Positions 27,422-34,479 of a DNA stretch of 34,479 nucleotides are shown piece after piece. A program made the translations under genes and the position numbers. Below the pieces are notes generated by a model. The model was not told the DNA's origin and did not search any database. It saw only the letters and a program-made list of their open reading frames with translations. The stretch's first letter is position 1. Each line of letters begins with the position of its first letter. Source of the stretch: Candidatus Omnitrophota bacterium (GTDB lineage: Bacteria > Omnitrophota > Gorgyraeia > JAHIPI01); NCBI GenBank assembly GCA_016783745.1, contig JADHVZ010000022.1, positions 1 to 34,479 on the forward strand, given 5' to 3'.

Positions 27422-28066
27422 ATGGACCTTACTGGTATTCAGAACGCGCTTAAGGATGGTGATATAAATAAAGTCGGTGAACTTACAAAGGCGGCGCTTG
27501 ACGAGGGTACTGCCGTAAAGACACTTCTTGATGCGCTCATCGGAGAAATGGATAAAATAGGCGTGAGATTCAGAAACAACGAGATCTTTATACCGGAAGT
27601 CATGATATCCGCGAAAGCGATGCACGCAGGTCTAAACATACTTGAGCCGTTTCTTTCAAAAAGCGGCATAAAGCCTGTGGCGAAGATCGGAGTGGGAACG
27701 GTAAAAGGGGATCTCCACGATATAGGGAAAAACCTTGTTGCCATGATGTTCAGGGGCGCGGGATTTGAAGTACTGGACCTGGGTATAGACGTACCTATCG
27801 AAAAATTTATAGATACGGCTAAAAATAAAGAAGTAAATATAATCGCCATGTCAACGCTCTTAACGACATCTATGGGGGTCATGAAGGATGTTATAGAGGA
27901 ATTGAAAAAGACCGGATTGCTTGATAAGGTTAAGACCATGGTAGGAGGGGCGCCGGTCACTGAGACCTATGCGACATCGATCGGAGCGAACGGTTACGCA
28001 AGGGACGCGTCTTCAGCGGTTGACAAAGCAAGAGAACTTCTCGGTTTACTTAAGAGGCAAATATAG
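27422..28066 (+). CDS. Corrinoid (B12-binding) methyltransferase-type protein
   Basis: Cap domain plus GTVKGDLHDIGKNLV (DxHxxG), LDLGIDVP, MSTLLTTSM, VGGAPVTETYA. Confidence 0.92.
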   Translation: MDLTGIQNALKDGDINKVGELTKAALDEGTAVKTLLDALIGEMDKIGVRFRNNEIFIPEVMISAKAMHAGLNILEPFLSKSGIKPVAKIGVGTVKGDLHDIGKNLVAMMFRGAGFEVLDLGIDVPIEKFIDTAKNKEVNIIAMSTLLTTSMGVMKDVIEELKKTGLLDKVKTMVGGAPVTETYATSIGANGYARDASSAVDKARELLGLLKRQI

Positions 28067-28073
28067 GTATAAT
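28045..28073 (+). promoter_or_regulatory. Possible promoter for accD
   Basis: TTTACT (28045-28050)-N17-TATAAT (28068-28073), straddling the end of the corrinoid gene. Confidence 0.4.
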
Positions 28074-28103
28074 ATATATTCTGAAGCTATAAGCGGAGTG
28101 AAG

Positions 28104-28946
28104 ATGGCGCTATTTGGCAAGCCCAGATACACAATAGTGAAGGTTTCAAAGAAGAAGAATATCCCCGAAGGCCTGTGGACTAAGTGCGGTGAATGCGGGG
28201 AGATCATATATAATAAGAAACTGGAAGAAAATCTTAAGGTCTGCCCTAAATGCGATTTTCACTTCAGGTTGACCGCCTATGAACGGATCAATGCAATTCT
28301 CGATGAAGAAAGTTTCTCTGAATTTGACAAGAACATGACCTCTAAGGATCCTCTCGGATTTAAAGGGCCTAAGAAATATAAGGATAAGCTTGAAAGCGAC
28401 AAAAAGGCTACCGGCCTGAAAGAGGCTGTAGTATCCGGAGAGGGCAAAATTGAGAGCAAGAAAATAATCTTAGCGGTAACGGACTCCCGCTTCATAATGG
28501 GAAGCATGGGCTCAGTGGTCGGGGAGAAGATCACAAGAGCAATAGAGAAAGCTACGCAGTTGAAGCTTCCGGTCATTATCTGTTCCGGATCAGGCGGCGG
28601 GGCCCGGATGTACGAAGGTATGTTTTCGCTTATGCAGATGGTTAAGACGAGCGCCGCCATCAGCAGGCATAATAAGGCCGGCCTTCTTTTTATATCATTA
28701 CTTACAAATCCAACAATGGCCGGTGTTATGGCAAGCTTTGCCTCACTCGGCGATGTGATAATAGCGGAGCCGAGGGCTCTTATAGGCTTTACCGGGCCAA
28801 GGGTCATCGAACAGACCATCAGGCAGAAATTGCCTGATGGGTTTCAGCTTTCTGAATTTATGCTGAAGCATGGCCTTGTGGATAAAGTGGTGCATCGTAA
28901 AGAGCTGAGAAATACTATAATTAAGATTATAGACTATTTATCATAA
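28104..28946 (+). CDS. accD: Acetyl-CoA carboxylase carboxyltransferase subunit beta (start 28104 rather than 27969)
   Basis: MALFGKPRYTIVKVSKKKNIPEGLWTKCGECGEIIYNKKLEENLKVCPKCDFHFRL zinc finger; SGSGGGARMYEGMFSLMQM; RALIGFTGPRVIEQTI. Confidence 0.96.
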   Translation: MALFGKPRYTIVKVSKKKNIPEGLWTKCGECGEIIYNKKLEENLKVCPKCDFHFRLTAYERINAILDEESFSEFDKNMTSKDPLGFKGPKKYKDKLESDKKATGLKEAVVSGEGKIESKKIILAVTDSRFIMGSMGSVVGEKITRAIEKATQLKLPVIICSGSGGGARMYEGMFSLMQMVKTSAAISRHNKAGLLFISLLTNPTMAGVMASFASLGDVIIAEPRALIGFTGPRVIEQTIRQKLPDGFQLSEFMLKHGLVDKVVHRKELRNTIIKIIDYLS

Positions 28947-28948
28947 TA

Positions 28949-29007
28949 AGGGGACGTGTCACTTGTGGGACACACCTTTAGGTGTGTCCTCAAGTGACAT
29001 GTCCCCT
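28949..29007. repeat. REP-like near-perfect palindrome
   Basis: Left arm AGGGGACGTGTCACTTGTGGGACACACCT (28949-28977) and right arm AGGTGTGTCCTCAAGTGACATGTCCCCT (28980-29007), 2 nt loop. Shares GGGGACgTGTCA with 7731-7782. Confidence 0.9.
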
Positions 29008-29021
29008 AAGGGAAGGGAACT

Positions 29022-30125
29022 ATGGCGCAGGTAAGTCTAAGAAATATCTCAAAGGTGTTTCAGGGGAACGTAGAGGCTGTAAAAAAAGTTTCTTTAGGGG
29101 TGGACAATAAAGAATTTCTTGTACTTGTGGGGCCTTCGGGCTGCGGTAAGTCCACCATACTCAGGATCATAGCGGGGCTTGAAGAATCGACCGGAGGAGA
29201 AGTCTACATCGGTGACAAACTGGTTAATGATACCCCGGCCAAAGATAGAGATATTGCCATGGTATTTCAAAATTATGCCCTTTACCCCCATATGAATGTG
29301 TATGACAATATGGCATTTGGCCTCAAGCTGAGAAAGATCCCTAAGGAAGAGATAGATAAGAGGGTGAATGAGGCCGCCGCTATTCTCGGGATCGACAAAC
29401 TTTTAAAGAGAAAACCGAAGGAATTGTCGGGCGGACAGAAACAGCGCGTCGCGGTAGGAAGGGCTATAGTAAGAAAGCCTATAGTATTTCTTTTTGATGA
29501 ACCTCTCTCCAATCTTGACGCGAAATTCAGGGTGATGATGAGGACGGAGATCCATAAACTTCATAACCAGCTGCAGACCACGATGATCTACGTGACCCAT
29601 GACCAGGTAGAGGCGATGACGCTCGGAGACAGGGTGGCGGTCATGAAGGCCGGTGTCATACACCAGTGTGATGCCCCCATGAACATATACGACAGGCCCG
29701 TGAATAAATTTGTAGCGGGTTTCATAGGAAGCCCACCCATGAATTTCATGGCAGGCACGCTCAAGAAAAAAGACGGTAAACTGTTTTTTGACGAAGGTAA
29801 CTTCCATGTCAGAGTCGATGAGAGTTTCTCATCCGCGCTTTCCTCTTCCGTCGACAAGGAAATAATATTAGGGATAAGGCCGGAAGATATATACGATAAG
29901 TTTTTTATAGCCGAGGCAAAACCGGAAACCACGATAAGCGTTACAGTGGATGTGGTCGAACCGATGGGCGCTGAAGTATATCTTTATCTGAATACCGGGA
30001 AGCACTCCTTTATAGCCCGCGTCGGGACCCGGAGCACTCCCGAAGTATTTAAAAGACAGGACGTGGTCTTCGATATGGCTAAAGCCCACTTCTTTGACAG
30101 TAAAACAGAGAAGACCATTATATAA
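29022..30125 (+). CDS. ABC transporter ATP-binding protein, UgpC/MsmX/MalK-type
   Basis: GPSGCGKSTILRIIAGLEE; LSGGQKQRVAVGRAIVRKP; DEPLSNLDAKFR; C-terminal TOBE-like region. Confidence 0.94.
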   Translation: MAQVSLRNISKVFQGNVEAVKKVSLGVDNKEFLVLVGPSGCGKSTILRIIAGLEESTGGEVYIGDKLVNDTPAKDRDIAMVFQNYALYPHMNVYDNMAFGLKLRKIPKEEIDKRVNEAAAILGIDKLLKRKPKELSGGQKQRVAVGRAIVRKPIVFLFDEPLSNLDAKFRVMMRTEIHKLHNQLQTTMIYVTHDQVEAMTLGDRVAVMKAGVIHQCDAPMNIYDRPVNKFVAGFIGSPPMNFMAGTLKKKDGKLFFDEGNFHVRVDESFSSALSSSVDKEIILGIRPEDIYDKFFIAEAKPETTISVTVDVVEPMGAEVYLYLNTGKHSFIARVGTRSTPEVFKRQDVVFDMAKAHFFDSKTEKTII

Positions 30126-30161
30126 TTGGTATTATAATAATTTATCAGACCGGACTTATAT

Positions 30162-31124
30162 ATGAAGAGGTACGTTGTCGGTGTTGATGTAGGCGGTACG
30201 CATACAAAGCTTGCCCTCCTGGATTTGCGCGGCCGGATACTGGCAAAAGATTCTTTTTTGACCAGGGCCTATAAGAAGGAAGAAATAGTAAAAGCTATTT
30301 CTGATGCATCGGCCGGCCTTATAGCTAAGAGAGGGCTTAAAAAGAAAGATATACTGGGCATCGGCATAGGAGTACCAGGCCTTGTGGATTTTAAAAAAGG
30401 CCTGGTTTTTTATTTTGTCAATATACCGGCCTGGAAAGATGTCCCTCTCAAAAAGAAGATAGAGAAAGCGACCGGGCTGACTACTTTTGTTGACAACGAT
30501 GTTAAGGTCATGGCTTTGGGCGAGATCGCTTACGGGGCGGGAAAGGGCCGTAGTAACGTAATATGCATGACGCTTGGAACGGGTGTCGGAGGCGCCTTGA
30601 TCATAGACGGTAAAATGCGCCGCGGCGCGAGTCTTGTAGCGGGCGAGATAGGCCATATTCCTATAAACGAGAACGGCGCCAGATGTAATTGCGGCGGCGC
30701 CGGATGCCTGGAGGCATATGTGGGCAGAGAATATTTTTTAGATAATATCAGGAGAGAATTGAAAAGCGGCGCGAAGAGCCTGGTAAGAGTGATGGTAAAA
30801 AATAGACTTTCCCGAATTCAACCCGAGATAATGATGGATGCCGCGTTAAAAGGAGACGCCTTCGCGAAAAGAAAGTGGGAAGAGATGGGTACGCACATAG
30901 GCAGCGCGCTGGTGGGAGTAGTCAATTTTATTAATCCCGGAATTATAATCATAGGAGGCGGCATAGCGGAAGCCGAAAGATTTATTTTCGGCGCCATAAG
31001 AAAAACAATCGCCAAAAGAGCAATGAAGGTACAGGGAAAGGCAGTAAAAGTCCTTAAAGCAAAATTGGGCAATGACGCCGGAGTTATCGGCGCCGCGGAA
31101 ATGGTGAAAAGGAGCTTACAATGA
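30162..31124 (+). CDS. ROK family sugar kinase/glucokinase
   Basis: [42 protein letters not shown] zinc motif; [10 protein letters not shown]. Confidence 0.93.
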   Translation: MKRYVVGVDVGGTHTKLALLDLRGRILAKDSFLTRAYKKEEIVKAISDASAGLIAKRGLKKKDILGIGIGVPGLVDFKKGLVFYFVNIPAWKDVPLKKKIEKATGLTTFVDNDVKVMALGEIAYGAGKGRSNVICMTLGTGVGGALIIDGKMRRGASLVAGEIGHIPINENGARCNCGGAGCLEAYVGREYFLDNIRRELKSGAKSLVRVMVKNRLSRIQPEIMMDAALKGDAFAKRKWEEMGTHIGSALVGVVNFINPGIIIIGGGIAEAERFIFGAIRKTIAKRAMKVQGKAVKVLKAKLGNDAGVIGAAEMVKRSLQ

Positions 31125-31252
31125 AAATATTCATCGACACCGCAAATGTAGAGAAGATCAGAGCCGCGAACGACCTGGGCATAATAGACGGAGTGACCAT
31201 TAATCCTACGCTCGTGGCGAGTGTCAGGCATCCGCTTCATGTTGGCGTATAA
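31121..31252 (+). pseudogene. Truncated transaldolase/fructose-6-phosphate aldolase family N-terminus (43 aa)
   Basis: [43 protein letters not shown]. Clear TalC/FSA N-terminus, then abrupt divergence and stop. ATGA overlap with the ROK gene. Confidence 0.8.
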
Positions 31253-31264
31253 CGGCTAGATCGT

Positions 31265-33409
31265 ATGTATAAAAAAACCCTAATATCAATTACGATTATT
31301 TTATTTTCGATCCTGCCTCACGCGTATGCGCAGAAAGATGCCACTCCGATAGTCGTTAACGGAGACAAGGTGCAGTATGACAATGCCAACAAGAAAGTCG
31401 CCGGAAGCGGCAATGTCTCTATAACGTATCAGGATATCAAGATGACCTGCGACGAGATCATCGTAGACGTTGAGGCAAAAAGAGGGACCGCCACGGGTGA
31501 CGTCACGCTATATCAGGAAGACAGCGTATTCAAAGCGGATCATGTGATCTACGATTTTGAAAATAAAACAGGCGATCTGGTAAACGGCGGCATGCGGATG
31601 ATACCGTGGTACGGCAACGCGAAAACTATTGAAAAAATCGAAGATAAACTGTTTAAGCTTAATGACAGCCATGTCACGACCTGCGAATTCGACGAGCCTC
31701 ATTACAGAATAGAGGCAAAGACAATAAAGGTATACATGGGAGACAGGGTTACCGCGTGGCACGTTTTTTTCTATGTCGGCGATGTTCCGGTGATGTATTT
31801 CCCCTATTACAATCATCCGCTTGAAGACGATCTTCCCCAGGTGACTGTGGTGCCTGGACGTAATAGCGAATGGGGGACGTATTTACTTACAGCCTGGCGG
31901 TACTATTTTCATCCGGACTCAAAAGGGCATGTACACCTTGACTGGAGATCGAGAAGGGGGTTTGCCCATGGTGTGGATTATAAATATGGTATGAGAAAAT
32001 TCGGAAAAGGGTATTTTAGATTCTATTATCTCCACGACAAGGAACCCGACGAGAGCCAGGAGCTCGGCACAAGCCTTCCCAGTGAAAGGTGGAGAGCGCA
32101 GCTACGCCACAAATGGAACGTCGATAATGATACGGTCATGGCGGGTGAATATCACAAAGTAAGCGATCACGCTTTTATCAAAGATTTTTTTTATAAAGAT
32201 GAGTTTGAGAAAGAAGATCAGCCGCAAACGTACCTCATGTTAACGGGCGCAAGAGATAACTATACGTTCACTTATCTGGTCAACAAAAAAGTGAACGATT
32301 TTTTTACGGTCGTCGAAAGGCTTCCCGAGGCGAAATTACATATAAGGTCACTGAAGCTTCTTGACAACCTCAATCTATATTATGAAAACGAATCAAGCGC
32401 GGTCAGGCTTAGTAAAAAATATGAAAAGGATCTTGGAAGGTTTAGTACCCCGACAGATAATTATGACGCGCTCAGATTTGACTCTTTCAATAAGCTGTTT
32501 TACCCGTTCCGGCTGTTCGGGTTCCTGAACGTAAACCCGTTTGTAGCCGCCAGAGAGACATTTTATTCGGAGGACGCAGACGGACATGATAATGTCACAA
32601 GGGATATTTTTAAGACAGGCGTCGATCTCTATACGCGTTTTTATAAGATATATGATGTTGAGACTAATTATCTGGACCTGGATATCCATAAGTTAAGACA
32701 TCTGATCATTCCCCAGGCCAAGTATACAGTACTGCCCACACCGAGTATCAAGCGCGACCAGCTGCATCAGTTCGATGAGATCGACAACAAAACGATGAGT
32801 AATGCAATCGAGCTGACCTTACAGCACAAATTGCAGACAAAGAGGAGGACCGATGACGGAGGGTTTGACACACATGACCTTGTTACTTTTATAGCTGACA
32901 CAGACTTCATAATAAGGGATGAGAAAGACAACGATTTTGAATTGTCCGATATTGTTGAACATTACCTTGAAATATCCCCCTATGACTGGATGTCCGTTTA
33001 TTTTGACGCGATAGTGCACAGGAGGAAGAAGAGGATAGATGTCTTTAACGCGGATCTGAATATACGCGAATCAGAAGATACTGAGTTTAGCGTCGGGTAC
33101 CGCTATGAAAAACACGAAAATTCGCAGGTCACGGCATACTGGACCAATCATATCAACAGACATGACTGGAAAAAGCACTGGGCGTTCGAGATATATGAAC
33201 GTTATGAGATCCAGGAAAAGCAATTCCAGGAACAGCAGTATACTTTGATAAAAGACCTTCACTGTTGGACCGCGGAGATGACCTGCCGGGTCAAGGAACA
33301 GAGGGATTTTACATTCTGGGTAATATTCAGGCTGAAGGCGTTTCCGGACATGCCCTTCTATTTCCGCACTACATATCAAGGCCCGGATCCCGGCCGCAAA
33401 CGCAAATAA
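31265..33409 (+). CDS. lptD: LPS-assembly protein LptD/OstA-like outer membrane protein
   Basis: Signal peptide ending HAYAQ; OstA domain VVNGDKVQYDNANKKVAGSGNVSITYQDIKMTCDEIIVD; GDVPVMYFPYYNHPL; beta-barrel-like C-terminal half. Confidence 0.85.
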   Translation: MYKKTLISITIILFSILPHAYAQKDATPIVVNGDKVQYDNANKKVAGSGNVSITYQDIKMTCDEIIVDVEAKRGTATGDVTLYQEDSVFKADHVIYDFENKTGDLVNGGMRMIPWYGNAKTIEKIEDKLFKLNDSHVTTCEFDEPHYRIEAKTIKVYMGDRVTAWHVFFYVGDVPVMYFPYYNHPLEDDLPQVTVVPGRNSEWGTYLLTAWRYYFHPDSKGHVHLDWRSRRGFAHGVDYKYGMRKFGKGYFRFYYLHDKEPDESQELGTSLPSERWRAQLRHKWNVDNDTVMAGEYHKVSDHAFIKDFFYKDEFEKEDQPQTYLMLTGARDNYTFTYLVNKKVNDFFTVVERLPEAKLHIRSLKLLDNLNLYYENESSAVRLSKKYEKDLGRFSTPTDNYDALRFDSFNKLFYPFRLFGFLNVNPFVAARETFYSEDADGHDNVTRDIFKTGVDLYTRFYKIYDVETNYLDLDIHKLRHLIIPQAKYTVLPTPSIKRDQLHQFDEIDNKTMSNAIELTLQHKLQTKRRTDDGGFDTHDLVTFIADTDFIIRDEKDNDFELSDIVEHYLEISPYDWMSVYFDAIVHRRKKRIDVFNADLNIRESEDTEFSVGYRYEKHENSQVTAYWTNHINRHDWKKHWAFEIYERYEIQEKQFQEQQYTLIKDLHCWTAEMTCRVKEQRDFTFWVIFRLKAFPDMPFYFRTTYQGPDPGRKRK

Positions 33410-34479
33410 AGCCATTTAGAGATCCTTACCCATCCGCAAGCTGAAAGAACAGCTATTAAAGGCATGACGGGGACTCTGAATCTGCTTCCGACACACAGCC
33501 CCGTTACGAAGATTGAAACAAGCGCGAAATATATTACTGTAGACGCAAGGAATTTTTTCGGCATTTTATCAAGTCCGGCGAACAAAAGTCCGGCCAGCCA
33601 GAATACCATCCACGGATATCCGAATATTTTGGACGCCACCTTTAATGGCCTGTATTGAAGGTATTTAAAAGTACCAGGAAGCGTAAAGAACTGTACAGTA
33701 GATCTTATTGTTTGCTCCGTGTAATATACAAAAGGATGCGCATCTATCTGCCTGGACTCCTTATATCTGGAATAGTTATTAGTAAGCCCCATGTGCCTCA
33801 GATCTTGATCGTCGATTACCGTAAAATCGGCATTACCGGTTCTTGCATAATTTCTATAATGCCAGGGCCCTATTATTGAGAAAAATAATGTAAGAAGTAT
33901 AAGACCGTGCAATAAGGCCTTCTTTAAATCGCTCCTGAACAGAGCGTAGACTACTCCCGCGGCCAGACATATACCTAGATAATAACTGACAGGCCTGATA
34001 TATGTAGCTAACGCAAGTATGGATGTAGATAAAAAAAGGTATCCGGCCCTGTAGTTTTTCAGGTATTTTAAGAAAAAATACATAAAAAGGGCGATAAAAA
34101 CAGTGTATAACGCTTCCGTAAGCAGCATAAGGGCGGATATGGTAGTCGGCTGGTCAAAGAGAAATATGAAGGCAGCGAGAAGTCCTATGCGCGCGTCTAC
34201 TTCATTCGCGGCCAGATAGACGAAATAACCGGCAAACGTGATCAGCAATATCTGTATTATAATGATACCATTGAACGGGATCTTAAAGACCTTGTTTAAA
34301 ACGGCTATGAAGACCGGATATCCGGGGGTACGGTTTGTCTCATATATGATTTCACCGTCGTCACTAAAAGTGGCAAAGACGCCTTTTTCGATCAAAATCA
34401 TACCGGGATCTATGTAAGTGGCGGTATCAGGCATGAATTTTGAGTCCGGCGCTTTAATGAGGGTATAACCGAATAATCC
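33376..34479 (-). CDS. GT-C fold (family 39/ArnT-like) polytopic membrane protein, 5' truncated by window edge
   Basis: Multiple hydrophobic segments; NRTPGYPVFIAVLNKVF; RPVSYYLGICLAAGVVY; frame remains open to the window end (LFGYTLIKAPDSKFMPDTATYIDPG). Confidence 0.75.
   Translation of the reverse strand, partial: GLFGYTLIKAPDSKFMPDTATYIDPGMILIEKGVFATFSDDGEIIYETNRTPGYPVFIAVLNKVFKIPFNGIIIIQILLITFAGYFVYLAANEVDARIGLLAAFIFLFDQPTTISALMLLTEALYTVFIALFMYFFLKYLKNYRAGYLFLSTSILALATYIRPVSYYLGICLAAGVVYALFRSDLKKALLHGLILLTLFFSIIGPWHYRNYARTGNADFTVIDDQDLRHMGLTNNYSRYKESRQIDAHPFVYYTEQTIRSTVQFFTLPGTFKYLQYRPLKVASKIFGYPWMVFWLAGLLFAGLDKMPKKFLASTVIYFALVSIFVTGLCVGSRFRVPVMPLIAVLSACGWVRISKWLYLRLRPGSGP

Noticed and set aside
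27969-28103. N-terminal extension of accD as called by the ORF track
   Set aside because: Overlaps the corrinoid gene 3' end. AccD homology starts at MALFGKPRYTIV (ATG 28104).
28277-28819. 180 aa minus-strand ORF opposite accD
   Set aside because: Antisense shadow of accD; no independent support.

Overview
This 34.5 kb bacterial window is dense with genes, mostly on the + strand, and consists largely of recognisable housekeeping and biosynthetic operons. No rRNA, tRNA, CRISPR array or intact transposase gene was recognised. In order it holds: a GT-C type membrane protein cut by the left edge; an FtsH-like AAA+ zinc protease plus a probable lipoprotein; a homospermidine synthase/ornithine decarboxylase pair; a roughly 770 bp structured, repeat-rich intergenic region; a cold-shock gene with a hairpin leader; a glycine-rich secreted protein; a complete biotin operon (bioB-F-esterase-C-D-A) behind a BirA-type operator and running into tatA-tatC; three small accessory genes; a Ski2-like helicase on the - strand; DUF89 and Cys-rich small proteins; hflX; a CIRCE-controlled hrcA-grpE-dnaK-dnaJ operon; FmdB-like, VanZ-like, DUF1015 and corrinoid proteins; accD; a REP-like palindrome; an ABC ATPase; a ROK kinase followed by a truncated transaldolase remnant; lptD; and a second GT-C membrane protein cut by the right edge. 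The observations most worth a second look are: two large imperfect hairpins between the ornithine decarboxylase and cold-shock genes; a BirA-like operator overlapping a probably leaderless bioB start; an HrcA missing about 115 central residues; a lipoprotein ORF lacking any ATG/GTG/TTG start that would include its signal peptide; a 43-codon transaldolase remnant; and a terminator-like hairpin in the cold-shock leader. I found no clear, wholly novel multi-gene defence or mobile system. Family assignments come from motif recognition by eye, with no database search.
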